A stretch of DNA of 41,231 nt from an uncultured Ferrovum sp. (GTDB lineage Bacteria > Pseudomonadota > Gammaproteobacteria > Burkholderiales > Ferrovaceae): NCBI GenBank assembly GCA_903905585.1, contig CAIVHB010000133.1, forward strand, positions 1-41,231, read 5' to 3'. A program made the translations under genes and the position numbers. Positions 17,687-27,682 of the stretch are shown piece after piece. Within the stretch, counting starts at the first letter, position 1, and the number at the start of each line of letters is the position of its first letter. The notes under the pieces were generated by a model, which was not told where the DNA came from, did no database searches, and saw only the letters and a program-made list of their open reading frames with translations.

Positions 17687-17704
17687 TCTCCCTAAAAAGG
17701 GAGA
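17687..17704. repeat. Perfect 7-bp inverted repeat upstream of the LuxR-type gene
   Basis: TCTCCCTAAAAAGGGAGA: two 7-bp arms around AAAA, lying 13-30 bp upstream of the regulator's ATG. With no T-run after it, it is a poor terminator, so an operator or a leader hairpin is more likely. A second inverted repeat (TGCCTA / TAGGCA, 17708-17728) lies next to it. Confidence 0.45.
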
Positions 17705-17777
17705 TCCTGCCTAACAAAAGCCTAGGCAAAAACGCCCTGAACGCATCACAGCCAGATCTCTTCATGAGGGCGCAGGT

Positions 17778-19196
17778 TCATCCGCCCCCCCATCCGCCGC
17801 CCAAGGCTTTGATGAGTTGAACATGGGCTGCTGCCTTGCGAGATTCAATAGTGAATAAGCTAGATTCAGCACTTAGCAAAGCAGTCTGAGCAGTGATCAC
17901 GTTCAAATAAGAAACCGTACCGGAGGTATACATGCGGTTGACCATATCCAATGTTTCTCGGGCGGCATCGTCAGCTAACTTTTGCCGAGCAATTTCTTCA
18001 TCTAACCAAATCAGTGCCGAAAGGTTGTCTTCGACGGATTGAAAGCTTTCTAATACTACCTCTCGATAGTTTGCTGCAGCTTGATCGAGCACGGCGAGTT
18101 GTTGATCCCTTGTAGCCGTGCGATTCCCACCATCTAAGAGGTACTGAGTAATTTGCGGACCCAGCGACCACAAAGATTTAGGTAATGAAAACCAAGATCG
18201 CGCCTGCTTGCTTTCAAATCCGGCTGATGCGCTGAGCGTGACCACCGGAAAAAATGCAGCCTCATCGACGTTTAGTTTTTCAGCTGCGGAAATGACTTGG
18301 CGTTGAGCATTAGCAATATCAGGGCGTCTTTCCAGTAGGGTAGAAGGCACACCTAGGGGAACAGTTGGCCATGAAATGGGTTTCCAGGCTTGAGGACTCA
18401 TTTTAAAATCCGTTGCTGACTCACCAATCAGCACCGCGAGGGCATGTTCAAGTGCGGCGCGATTAATACGCGCATCTGCCAAACTTGCTTTGGCTGTTTC
18501 CGATTGAGTGATTGCCTGTGTGACATCAGATCGCCCTGCCACTCCCGATTTAAATCGCCGCTCCGTAAGTTCAAGACTTTTTGCATAGGCTTCTACAGTA
18601 TTTTCAAGCAGACGGATATTTGCATCCGCTAACCGCAGTTGAAGATAATCAATCGCAGCTTGTGATTGAAGGCTGAGTAGGACTGCACCGCGATTGGCGA
18701 AACTGGCTTGCCGCGTGGCTTCAGCCGATGCCACCGATGCATGAATCGCGCCCCAAAAGTCGGGCTCCCAACTGACCTGTCCAGTGAGCTGATATAAATT
18801 GCTGGCAGGTGGGTTCGCCAGTCCACCTGTGGTGAGGATGGGTTGTTGTGATCGACTGCCGCTCACGCTAAGACTGGCAGTAGGACTGAGCGCAGCCCCT
18901 GCAATGCCTAGGGCAGCAAGCGCTTGACGGTATTGGGCATCTGCTTGGGCGAGCGTTTGATTGGCTTTTTCAACGCGCTTTTCTAGATCATTGAGGAGTG
19001 GATCCTGATAGATCTCCCACCAGGCCCCCTCAATTTTGGTATCAGAAGGCGTTGCCAATTTGAATCCCTCAGGAATTCTCCAACCCTGAGAAGGGGCCTT
19101 CATAGAAGGCGTTGTTGGCGTAATCATTGACACCCAAGAGGAACATCCCGATAGCGTGATTAACAGAGAAGAAAATAAAAGAAAACGTTTCATCAA
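17778..19196 (-). CDS. RND efflux outer-membrane factor, NodT/OprM-type lipoprotein
   Basis: Outer-membrane channel of a tripartite drug efflux pump; 472 residues. The signal peptide ends in the lipobox LSGC (ITLSGCSS), so the mature protein starts with a lipidated Cys. The rest shows the duplicated OMF repeat with long Ala/Gln-rich helices (QADAQYRQALAALGIAGAAL, then TERRFKSGVAGRSDVTQA, and NRMYTSGTVSYLNVITAQTA in the second repeat). Its ATG overlaps the preceding pump gene stop by 4 bp (19193-19196), making it the last gene of the operon, the place opmB holds in muxABC-opmB. The C-terminus is Gly/Trp rich (GGGWGGG). Confidence 0.93.
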   Translation of the reverse strand: MMKRFLLFSSLLITLSGCSSWVSMITPTTPSMKAPSQGWRIPEGFKLATPSDTKIEGAWWEIYQDPLLNDLEKRVEKANQTLAQADAQYRQALAALGIAGAALSPTASLSVSGSRSQQPILTTGGLANPPASNLYQLTGQVSWEPDFWGAIHASVASAEATRQASFANRGAVLLSLQSQAAIDYLQLRLADANIRLLENTVEAYAKSLELTERRFKSGVAGRSDVTQAITQSETAKASLADARINRAALEHALAVLIGESATDFKMSPQAWKPISWPTVPLGVPSTLLERRPDIANAQRQVISAAEKLNVDEAAFFPVVTLSASAGFESKQARSWFSLPKSLWSLGPQITQYLLDGGNRTATRDQQLAVLDQAAANYREVVLESFQSVEDNLSALIWLDEEIARQKLADDAARETLDMVNRMYTSGTVSYLNVITAQTALLSAESSLFTIESRKAAAHVQLIKALGGGWGGG

Positions 19197-22100
19197 GCAG
19201 TCCTTCTGAGTCGATCCAAATAGATATACACGACAGGAGTGGTAAACAAAGTGAGCAGTTGGCTGATCAGCAATCCCCCAATGATCGCGACTCCTAGGGG
19301 TTGGCGCAATTCAGATCCCTCGCCAAAACCAATTGCCAAAGGAATGGCCCCCAACATGGCCGCCGCTGTTGTCATCATGATAGGGCGAAAACGCATGATG
19401 GCGGCCTCAGTGATCGCTTCTTGCGCACTGGATTGATGGTCACGCTGCCAGACCAAAGCAAAGTCAATCATCATGATGGCGTTTTTCTTTACAATACCAA
19501 TGAGCAAAATCACGCCAATCAAAGCAATTAAGCTAAATTCCATTTTCGTCGCTAACAAGGCGAGTAATGCCCCAACCCCAGCAGAGGGTAGGGTAGATAA
19601 AATCGTTAATGGATGGATCAAGCTTTCGTACAAAATTCCCAGAACCAGATAAATCGCCAAAATAGCACTCACAATCAGCAGCGGTTGAGAGGAGAGTGAA
19701 TCTTGAAATATCTTAGCGGTTCCTTGAAACCCACCAATAATTGAAGAGGGAACCCCAATACGTTGCATTACCTCATTGATTGCTTGAGTGGCCTCACCCA
19801 GAACCACACCATTAGGCAAATTGAAGGAAAAAGTAGCCGAAGCAAATTGCCCCTGATGATTGATGCCTAGCGAACTGGCAGTGGTGCTCCGCGTTACAAA
19901 ATTACTCAATGGGATAGAGGTCCCTGCAGCAGTCATCACATATGTTCTATCGAGATTAGTGGGGCTGATTAATTGATCCTGATTGGCTTCCATCACCACC
20001 TGATATTGGTTCAAAGGTTCATAGATGACTGAAATTTGTCGCTGCCCATACAAATCACTCAAGGTTGCATCCAGTATTTGTGGGTTCACGCCTAAGCGGC
20101 TTGCTAAGTCTCTGTGAATGATTAAGCTATTGCTGATACCTTGGTCTTGCTGATCCGCGCTGACATCGGCTACTTTAGGCTCTTGCTGGAGCGCAGCCAG
20201 AATTTTGGGAGTCCATTGGCTGAGCTCACGAATACTTTCACCCTGCAGCGTATATTGATATTGTGCATTGCCTTGACGTCCTCCTACCCGCACGTCCTGA
20301 ACGGATTGGAGGAATAAACTCGCTCCAGCAACTTGCCCTAAGGGCTTTCGAAGTCGCGCAATGACGGCATCTACTGAGACATCCCTTTGCTCTTTGCTTT
20401 TTAAAGCAACAAAAATCGTTCCACCGTTACGCTGGGCGCCTCCTGTAAAACCAATGACGTTATTCACAGCAGGGTCAGTTTTTATAATGGCCATATAGCG
20501 CGTTAATTTTTCTCGCATGGCTTGAAAGGAAATACTTTGATCGGCTTGTATTTGACCGATCAAACGTCCCGTATCTTGTTGGGGAAAGAAGCCCTTGGGA
20601 ACAATTGAATAGAGATAAAAATTAAGACCAATCACTAAGCCCAAAACCAACAAGATGATGCGACGATGTTCCAGGGACCAGTGCAGTCCTTTGGAATAGG
20701 CTCTCATTAAAAACCCATTGAAGCCCTGAGTATGGTTGATCAAATCTTCACTCGTAGGATGCACAGTCCTGCTCGCGCTACTTTTCAATATGCGAGCACA
20801 AATCATCGGCGTTGTGGTGAGCGAAACAACCAGCGAAACCAAAATTGCCGCTGAAATGACCACTGCAAACTCATGAAACAAACGCCCCACCAAGCCCCCC
20901 ATTGCCAGGATAGGCAAAAACACCACAATTAACGAAACGCTAATGGAGACCACAGTGAAGCCTACTTCTCTTGCTCCCCTTAAGGCGGCTTCTAAGGGAG
21001 TTACACCCGCTTCCAAATGGCGTTGAATATTTTCTAGAACGACGATTGCATCATCCACCACAAAGCCTGTGGCAACGGTCAAAGCCATTAAAGAAAGGTT
21101 GTCAATACTGTAGTCCATTAAGTACATCACCGCGAAGGTTCCGATTAGACTGGTGGGCACCACAATCAGTGGAATCATCGTTGCCCTAAGACTGCGCAAA
21201 AATAAGAACACCACCAGAATGACCAGAGCTGTAGATAAAACCAAGGTGCGTTCTACCTCCCTTAATGAAGCACGAATGCTGGGGGTCCGATCAATGACGG
21301 CCTCGAGTTTTGCTTGGGCTGGGATTTCGGCTTGTAAAACGGGTTGTAATCGTAAGACGCGATCTACGGTCTCGATCACATTTGCACCGGGTTGCCGCGT
21401 GATCAGCAAAATGACTGCCGGGATGCCGTTAGAGAGTCCGAGGTTACGGATATCCTGCACTGAATCGGTAATAGTGGCCACGTCCTGTAAGCGGATGGGT
21501 GCTCCATTTTTCCAAGCAATGATGAGTGTTCGAAAATCAATGGCATGCTTAGATTGATCATTGGCTTGAATTTGCCAGCGTGTGAGATCACTTTCCACCG
21601 TACCCTTAGGGCGATTGGGATTGGATTGCGCAATTGCAATCCGAACCGTCTCCATCGATATACCCTGCATGGCTAAGGCCTGCGGGTTCACATCAATCCG
21701 AACAGCGGGAAGAGAACTGCCCACCACTTGTACCTGACCCACCCCATCAATTTGCGATATCTTCTGAGATAAGATGCTCGATGCAATATCGTATAACTGT
21801 CCCTGATCCATTGTTTTAGAAGTCAGGCTCATAATTAAAACCGGCGCTTCTGCGGGATTAAATTTGCGATAGATAGGGTTAGTTGGGAGCGTTGGCAACA
21901 AGGTGCGCGCCGCATTGATGGCGGCCTGAACATCGCGGGCAGCGCCATTAATATTTCTTTCCAGATCAAATTGCACATTGATACGGGTATTGCCCAAGGT
22001 GCTTTGAGAAGTAATCTCGTTGATTGCCGCTATCCTTCCCAGTGAACGCTCAAGGGGTGTAGCGACATCTGCAGCCATGTTTTCTGGGTTGGCCCCCGGA

Positions 22101-22252
22101 AGTGCGGCCTGAATCGAGATGACAGGAAAATCAATTTTGGGAAGGGAGGAAACGGGCAGGATGAAAAACGCCACCATACCCAACAGGACAATGCCCAAGG
22201 TCAGCAAGGTGGTCGCCACAGGTCTAACAATGAACGTTCTGGAGATATTCAT
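19193..22252 (-). CDS. RND (HAE1-type) multidrug efflux permease, second of a pair
   Basis: Inner-membrane proton/drug antiporter of 1019 residues, the MdtC/MuxC-like member of a two-pump system. It has the N-terminal helix start NISRTFIVRPVATTLLTLGI, the large periplasmic loops, and in TM4 the proton-relay pair in [39 protein letters not shown] marks TM11. It lies 11 bp after the first pump gene and overlaps the outer-membrane factor gene. Such pairs usually form a mixed trimer (known for MdtB/MdtC). Substrates cannot be predicted. Confidence 0.94.
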   Translation of the reverse strand: MNISRTFIVRPVATTLLTLGIVLLGMVAFFILPVSSLPKIDFPVISIQAALPGANPENMAADVATPLERSLGRIAAINEITSQSTLGNTRINVQFDLERNINGAARDVQAAINAARTLLPTLPTNPIYRKFNPAEAPVLIMSLTSKTMDQGQLYDIASSILSQKISQIDGVGQVQVVGSSLPAVRIDVNPQALAMQGISMETVRIAIAQSNPNRPKGTVESDLTRWQIQANDQSKHAIDFRTLIIAWKNGAPIRLQDVATITDSVQDIRNLGLSNGIPAVILLITRQPGANVIETVDRVLRLQPVLQAEIPAQAKLEAVIDRTPSIRASLREVERTLVLSTALVILVVFLFLRSLRATMIPLIVVPTSLIGTFAVMYLMDYSIDNLSLMALTVATGFVVDDAIVVLENIQRHLEAGVTPLEAALRGAREVGFTVVSISVSLIVVFLPILAMGGLVGRLFHEFAVVISAAILVSLVVSLTTTPMICARILKSSASRTVHPTSEDLINHTQGFNGFLMRAYSKGLHWSLEHRRIILLVLGLVIGLNFYLYSIVPKGFFPQQDTGRLIGQIQADQSISFQAMREKLTRYMAIIKTDPAVNNVIGFTGGAQRNGGTIFVALKSKEQRDVSVDAVIARLRKPLGQVAGASLFLQSVQDVRVGGRQGNAQYQYTLQGESIRELSQWTPKILAALQQEPKVADVSADQQDQGISNSLIIHRDLASRLGVNPQILDATLSDLYGQRQISVIYEPLNQYQVVMEANQDQLISPTNLDRTYVMTAAGTSIPLSNFVTRSTTASSLGINHQGQFASATFSFNLPNGVVLGEATQAINEVMQRIGVPSSIIGGFQGTAKIFQDSLSSQPLLIVSAILAIYLVLGILYESLIHPLTILSTLPSAGVGALLALLATKMEFSLIALIGVILLIGIVKKNAIMMIDFALVWQRDHQSSAQEAITEAAIMRFRPIMMTTAAAMLGAIPLAIGFGEGSELRQPLGVAIIGGLLISQLLTLFTTPVVYIYLDRLRRTA

Positions 22253-22263
22253 TGTTTAAGGGC

Positions 22264-25200
22264 TTATGCGCTAGCCGAAACCACATCACCCCCAAAATGG
22301 GCAGCGAGACGATCGAAATACAAATAAATAACGGGGGTGGTGAATAGCGTGAGCAATTGACTCATCATTAACCCCCCCACCATGGTTATACCTAGGGGCT
22401 GTCTGAGCTCTGCTCCGACTCCCGAGCTGATCATGAGAGGAATGGAAGACAACAACGCCGCCATCGTTGTCATGATGATGGGACGAAAACGTAGCAGGCA
22501 TGCTTCCCGGATTGCTGAATGGGCATCCATGCCTTGATTACGTTGAGCATCCAGTGCAAAGTCAATCATCATGATGGCATTCTTTTTGACGATTCCAATC
22601 AATAAAATGATGCCGATGATTCCTAACACACCAAGGTCGTTTCCGCTGAGATTAAGCGCGATCAACGCTCCGACTGCCGCCGAAGGTAAAGTAGATAAAA
22701 TCGTGATGGGATGAATGAAGCTTTCATAGAGCACTCCCAATACGATATACATGGTTACCACTGCTGCCAAAATCAGCAGCAGCGTGTTGAGTAAAGATCC
22801 TTGATATGCCAGCGCTGCACCCTGAAAACTAGTTTGAATTGAGATCGGCAGCCCCAATTCATCACGCGCTGTTTCTATTGCTTTGACTGCTTTTCCTAAG
22901 GCAACTTGGGGCGCAAGGTTAAACGAGACTGTTGTCGCAGGAAATTGCCCCAAATGGTTGATGGATAGCGGGCCTGGCTGCTCAATGATCTTTGCAATGG
23001 TGTCTAAACGCACTTGTGTTCCGGTTGAAGTTGGAACGTAGATAGAAGAAAGGTCTGAAGGGTTTTTCTGAAACTGGGGGAGTACTTCTTGAATTACGCG
23101 ATACTGATTGGTCTGAGTAAAAATAGTAGAGACCAATCTTTGTCCAAACGCGTCATATAAAGCATTATCTACTGCGGCCACAGTAATGCCTAAGCGGCTG
23201 GCATTATCCCGATTGATTTCAACATAAAGCTGAGGGCCCTCTATCTGAAAATCACTTCCTACATCGTTGAGCTCGGGTAAGGTTTTAAGCTTTTCTACAA
23301 ATTTTGGAACCCATAATGCAAGCTCTTTCTGATTGGGATCTTCTAGCGTGAATTGAAACTGAGAGCGAGCGAGGCGATCTTCAACACTCAAATCTTGCAC
23401 GGGCTGAAGATAGGTTTTGACTTCAGACAAGGCGTCTAGCTTGGGCTGAAGACGTCGGATAATTTCACTCGCAGAAACTCCGTCTCTCTCAGACAAAGGC
23501 TTTAAGTTAATGGTCATCCGCCCGTTGTTGATGGTGGCGTTCACCCCGTCTACTCCTACAACCGATGCGACGCGCTCTACAGCCGAATCTTCTAGGACAA
23601 CATCAGCCACTTTTTTTTGTAATTCTCCCATCGCAACAAAAGAAACTGTTTGCGGGCCTTCTGTGATTCCTTGAATAATTCCGGTGTCTTGAACAGGGAA
23701 AAAACCTTTGGGAATAAGTAGATATAAGCCTGCGGTCATCACAAAAGTCGCTAAGGCAATCAATAAGGTTGTTTTGCGATACAAGAGTGCAATATCTAAG
23801 ACATGCGCGTAATGATGGATGGCTGCGCGCATCCATCTTCCACCCAAAGGTTCATGCTTGGAATCATGAGTGGCTTTGTTTGATTTCAGAAGGTAGGCAC
23901 ACATCATGGGGGTGAGGGTCAGCGATATGACGGCTGAAAGCAAAATCGAAACTGCCAAGGTCACAGCAAATTCTCTAAACAAGCGGCCCACTACATCGCC
24001 CATAAACAACAGAGGTATCAGAACAGCAATAAGAGAAAAGGTCAGGGAGATGATCGTAAAACCAATCTGTGCGCTCCCTTTCAATGCTGACTCTAGAGGC
24101 GATAACCCTTCCTCAAGATAGCGGCTAATATTCTCTATCATCACAATCGCATCATCGACCACAAAGCCCGAAGCGATCGTGAGTGCCATGAGGGTCAGAT
24201 TGTTGATGCTATAGCCAGTCAGATACATCACTGACAATGTTCCGATGAGCGACAGAGGAACCGTAGCAGCAGGAATCACCGTCGCGCGCCAGCTCCCCAG
24301 AAAAAAGTAAATCACGAGCACTACCAGAGCCACAGCAATTCCAAGCTCAAATGCTACATCCTCTACCGAAGCCCGAATCGTAATGGTTCGATCAGATAAA
24401 ATCTCTACATGCACATCTCCTGGCAAAACGCTCTGAATTTGAGGCAATAAAGCTTTCAAGTTTTTCACCACTGCAATGACATTTGCAGAGGGCTGCCGTT
24501 GGATATTCACGACAATGGCAGACTGATGCCCATCCCATGCCGCTAAACGCGTGTTTTCAGGCCCTTCAGTGATCATGCCCACGTCTGATAAACGAACAGG
24601 GGCCCCATTTTTAAATGCGACAATGACATTGGCGTAATCAGAGGCGGATTTAATTTGATCATTGGCATCAATCGTTGATGCTCGTAAAGGGCCATCGAAG
24701 CTCCCTTTGGGGCTATTGGTATTGGCTGTGCCTAATGCCGTTCGAATATCTTCCATAGATAACCCAAGCGCGGCCAAGGCGGGAGGGTTAACCTGAACGC
24801 GCACCGCAGGCCGCTGGCCTCCTGCAATGCTGACCAGGCCAACCCCTGGAACTTGCGATAATTTTTGTGCCAACCTTGTATCGATCAGATCATAAATACG
24901 AGGCAATGGAAGGGAATCTGACCGAACCGACAAACTTAAAATTGGCGCATCGGCTGGATTAACCTTGCTGTAAATGGGCGGAAGGGGTAAATCAGTAGGC
25001 AAAAAACTAGCGGCTGCATTGATTGCTGCCTGAACTTCTTGCTCAGCCACATCTAAGCCGGTCAAAAGAGAAAACTGCAGCGTGATCACCGATGCCCCCC
25101 CCGAGCTGGTAGAGAGCATCTGTTTTAAGCCTGGCATTTGACCCAACTGTCGCTCTAAGGGCGCGGTCACGGAAGAGGTCATGACCTCTGGGCTGGCTCC

Positions 25201-25356
25201 AGGATAGAGCGTGGTGACCTGTATGGTCGGGTAATCCACCTCTGGTAATGCGGAGATTGGTAAAAATCTAAGAGCAAGTAATCCTGAGAGCATTAACGCT
25301 GCCATCAGCAGCGCAGTTCCTACTGGACGCAGAATAAATGGGGCAGAAAAGTTCAA
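22264..25356 (-). CDS. RND (HAE1-type) multidrug efflux permease, first of a pair
   Basis: Inner-membrane RND pump of 1030 residues, MdtB/MuxB-like. Family marks: [20 protein letters not shown] at the start, the TM4 relay [20 protein letters not shown] with both aspartates, and [19 protein letters not shown] near the C-terminus. It is clearly related to the neighbouring pump but not a recent copy. Its start overlaps the membrane-fusion-protein stop by 4 bp (25353-25356), indicating coupled translation. Confidence 0.94.
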   Translation of the reverse strand: MNFSAPFILRPVGTALLMAALMLSGLLALRFLPISALPEVDYPTIQVTTLYPGASPEVMTSSVTAPLERQLGQMPGLKQMLSTSSGGASVITLQFSLLTGLDVAEQEVQAAINAAASFLPTDLPLPPIYSKVNPADAPILSLSVRSDSLPLPRIYDLIDTRLAQKLSQVPGVGLVSIAGGQRPAVRVQVNPPALAALGLSMEDIRTALGTANTNSPKGSFDGPLRASTIDANDQIKSASDYANVIVAFKNGAPVRLSDVGMITEGPENTRLAAWDGHQSAIVVNIQRQPSANVIAVVKNLKALLPQIQSVLPGDVHVEILSDRTITIRASVEDVAFELGIAVALVVLVIYFFLGSWRATVIPAATVPLSLIGTLSVMYLTGYSINNLTLMALTIASGFVVDDAIVMIENISRYLEEGLSPLESALKGSAQIGFTIISLTFSLIAVLIPLLFMGDVVGRLFREFAVTLAVSILLSAVISLTLTPMMCAYLLKSNKATHDSKHEPLGGRWMRAAIHHYAHVLDIALLYRKTTLLIALATFVMTAGLYLLIPKGFFPVQDTGIIQGITEGPQTVSFVAMGELQKKVADVVLEDSAVERVASVVGVDGVNATINNGRMTINLKPLSERDGVSASEIIRRLQPKLDALSEVKTYLQPVQDLSVEDRLARSQFQFTLEDPNQKELALWVPKFVEKLKTLPELNDVGSDFQIEGPQLYVEINRDNASRLGITVAAVDNALYDAFGQRLVSTIFTQTNQYRVIQEVLPQFQKNPSDLSSIYVPTSTGTQVRLDTIAKIIEQPGPLSINHLGQFPATTVSFNLAPQVALGKAVKAIETARDELGLPISIQTSFQGAALAYQGSLLNTLLLILAAVVTMYIVLGVLYESFIHPITILSTLPSAAVGALIALNLSGNDLGVLGIIGIILLIGIVKKNAIMMIDFALDAQRNQGMDAHSAIREACLLRFRPIIMTTMAALLSSIPLMISSGVGAELRQPLGITMVGGLMMSQLLTLFTTPVIYLYFDRLAAHFGGDVVSASA

Positions 25357-26588
25357 TGCTCTGCCTTTTTACGGCCACTTTGTGGAAGATCTGCAATATT
25401 CACCACCACGCCATCTTTTAATTTATCCGCACCATCGATGACGACTTTTTCACCGTCCGATACGCCTTTTTCAACGACTACTTCATTGCGATCTGAAGGC
25501 CCTACATCGATTAGGCGCAGCGCAACCTTGCGGTCTTCATTGACCACGTATACAAAGGTGCCTTGGGCTCCTCTTTGAAGCGCTGCGCTGGGTATCACAA
25601 TCACTTTAGGCTTTACATCCATGAGCACTCGTATATTGACAAACTGGTTGGGGTAGAGCTTCATCTCACGGTTATTAAAAGAGCCCCGCAACTTAACAGA
25701 ACCCGTTGAGGTGTCAATTTGATTATCCAGGCTGGCTAATGTGCCTTTTTGCAAAGACACCATTCCACTTCGATCGAATGCCTCGACCGTAATTGCTTTG
25801 CCGCCTGTACGCTTATGGTTGAGTGCGGGTAAAAAATCTTGGGGAATACTGAACAGCACGCTAATAGGATCCATCTGGGCAATCGTCACCAAGCCCGTTG
25901 CGTCTGCTGCATGAATCATGTTTCCTGGATCGACCAGTCTCAGACCTACCTGACCACTGATCGGTGCCTGAATATGGCAATAGCTCAGTTGCAAGCGCGC
26001 ATTATCGATGGCCGATTGGTCGGTCTTGAGCGTAGCTTCATATTGATGGACCAATGAGACTTGGGTGTCCAGTTGCTGTCTTGGTGCGGCATCGTGTTGA
26101 ACCAAATCTTCATAGCGCCTGAAGTCAGTTTTTGCATTGTCGAGGAGGGCTTGATCGCGAGCCATGGTTGCCATGGCCTGATCTAATTGCACCTGATATG
26201 CCCGCGGGTCGATCTCGGCCATTAAATCTCCCGCTTTTACCATTTGGCCTTCGCGGTAGTAAATCTTTAATAACTCTCCATCGACTCGAGTATGCAGGGT
26301 GACATTCGCAAGCGGGGTAATGGTTCCTAAACTATCTACCCATACTTCAAAATCTTTGAGTTTGGCCGAACCCAAGGCAACGGAAGGAAGACCGCCTCGT
26401 CCTTTCCCTGCTCCGGCACTTGCATCTTTGCCGCTTGGCCCGCTTTTTATTTGACCAGAAGCATCGTTTTTATCACTGCCTAATTGTGATTTTCCGCTGA
26501 ATGGGTTCCATATCCAGAGGCCACCCATGATCAAAAGGAGAATGAGCGCAACGATAACGATGCGTTTCGATGACTTTTCGGTATGCAT
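25353..26588 (-). CDS. RND efflux periplasmic adaptor (membrane fusion protein), MdtA-like
   Basis: Adaptor linking the RND pumps to the outer-membrane factor; about 411 residues. A short cytoplasmic start and one membrane helix ([18 protein letters not shown]) are followed by a charged Gly-rich spacer, the first lipoyl half ([20 protein letters not shown]), an alpha-hairpin, the second lipoyl half ([20 protein letters not shown]) and the beta-barrel. ATG 26588 gives the usual N-terminus. The frame is open to a TTG at 26624, and a GTG at 26615 has a purine stretch (AGAGA) upstream, so the true start is not certain. First gene of the operon. Confidence 0.92.
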   Translation of the reverse strand: MHTEKSSKRIVIVALILLLIMGGLWIWNPFSGKSQLGSDKNDASGQIKSGPSGKDASAGAGKGRGGLPSVALGSAKLKDFEVWVDSLGTITPLANVTLHTRVDGELLKIYYREGQMVKAGDLMAEIDPRAYQVQLDQAMATMARDQALLDNAKTDFRRYEDLVQHDAAPRQQLDTQVSLVHQYEATLKTDQSAIDNARLQLSYCHIQAPISGQVGLRLVDPGNMIHAADATGLVTIAQMDPISVLFSIPQDFLPALNHKRTGGKAITVEAFDRSGMVSLQKGTLASLDNQIDTSTGSVKLRGSFNNREMKLYPNQFVNIRVLMDVKPKVIVIPSAALQRGAQGTFVYVVNEDRKVALRLIDVGPSDRNEVVVEKGVSDGEKVVIDGADKLKDGVVVNIADLPQSGRKKAEH

Positions 26589-26729
26589 GGGGTGAGACGA
26601 AGGGGAGGGAGTCACGAGGGGCAATCTCTGAAAATGGAACTGTTAAGGCAAGGGTGCGACATTTACAAGCATGCCAGTTTTAAGAAATAAAAGATGATTC
26701 AAATGCTCAGTGATGTGTAACAAAGCATG
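26589..26729 (-). promoter_or_regulatory. Likely promoter region of the efflux operon
   Basis: This 141-bp gap between the MlaF-like gene and the adaptor gene is the only free upstream space for the four-gene efflux operon. It contains AT-rich stretches (TTTTATTTCTTAAAAC and TGTAAAT on the minus strand), but no -35/-10 pair I would defend, and no recognisable operator. Confidence 0.25.
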
Positions 26730-27548
26730 TTATGGATTTTGATTACTGTGAAACGCAGCGAGATCCAGCTCAACAGATAACGCTGGAGCGGGCATGTGAA
26801 AAGGTACCGGACCTTCCGCTTTGGCATGAATGAACTGCGCGGCGTAAGGATTCTCGGAGTTTTCCATGATCTTTGGCGTGCCCTGCACGACCACCCGTCC
26901 ATCCGCCAACAAGAAAATTTGGTCGGCCACTTTGAGCGACTCAGTGACATCGTAGGTGACAACGATTGAGGTACTGCCTAAGGCATCATTGAGCCGACGG
27001 ATGAGATTGGCAACGGCATTCAGGGAAATGGGGTCTAGTCCAGCAAACGGCTCATCGTACATACTCAGCTTAGGATCCATGGCAATGGCCCGCGCTAAAG
27101 CCACTCTTCGTGCCATACCCCCTGATAATTCTGAGGGCATCAGATGCGCGGCACCCCGGAGCCCAACTGACTCTAATTTCATTAATGCTGTTAATTCAAT
27201 GAGATCCTGCCTTAACTTGGTATGCTCTCGTAAGGCAAAAGCAACGTTTTCCATGACAGAAAGATCACTGAACAAGCCTCCGGCTTGAAACATCATCCCC
27301 ATGTCTTTTCGTAATCGATATAGTCCTTCCGTGCTTTGTTCATGCACCACTTTACCCATAAAGCGCACACACCCTCGGTCAGGTCTGATTTGGCCACCGA
27401 TTAAGCGCAATAAGGTAGATTTTCCACTACCGCTGGTTCCCAAAATACCCACCACCTGGCCTTGCTCAACCGTGAGGGAGACCCCCTTTAAGATGACCGC
27501 ATCACCATAGGAGAAATGCAAATCTTCAATTTCTAACAACGCACTCAT
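26730..27548 (-). CDS. ABC transporter ATP-binding protein, MlaF-like
   Basis: ATPase of the MlaFEDB phospholipid-transport type, about 272 residues. Walker A GTSGSGKSTLL, Q-loop MMFQAGGLFSDLSV, the signature SELSGGMARRVALARA (the GGMxRR form typical of MlaF), Walker B LSMYDEPFAGLDP, and the MlaF-type C-terminal extension EGPVPFHMP. Odd point: the switch (H-loop) His is Tyr here (VVTYDVTES; E. coli MlaF has SHDV). There are two possible ATGs; TGAGGG sits 6 nt before the second (27548) and touches the first (27554), so 27548 is preferred. No mlaE, mlaD, mlaC or mlaB gene is adjacent. Confidence 0.88.
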   Translation of the reverse strand: MSALLEIEDLHFSYGDAVILKGVSLTVEQGQVVGILGTSGSGKSTLLRLIGGQIRPDRGCVRFMGKVVHEQSTEGLYRLRKDMGMMFQAGGLFSDLSVMENVAFALREHTKLRQDLIELTALMKLESVGLRGAAHLMPSELSGGMARRVALARAIAMDPKLSMYDEPFAGLDPISLNAVANLIRRLNDALGSTSIVVTYDVTESLKVADQIFLLADGRVVVQGTPKIMENSENPYAAQFIHAKAEGPVPFHMPAPALSVELDLAAFHSNQNP

Positions 27549-27682
27549 GCGCATCCCTCACACATTTTTTTTGCCCCAGAATAAGCCATGTTAGGCAAGT
27601 GAGCAGGTGAATGGCAAGTTTGTTGCAAAGCCGAGGTACACTATGAGGTTAAATTTAATGGAAACCCTGATTTAAGACGAAA
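27549..27682. promoter_or_regulatory. Divergent intergenic region (mlaF-like / SNF2 ATPase)
   Basis: The 134-bp gap must carry start signals for both divergent genes. I see no convincing promoter pair or inverted repeat. AAGACGAAA directly precedes the SNF2 ATG and gives a weak ribosome-binding site. Confidence 0.25.

Noticed and set aside
21153-21557. 134-residue open frame on the plus strand
   Set aside because: Lies wholly antisense inside an RND pump gene, has no domain character and no ribosome-binding site.
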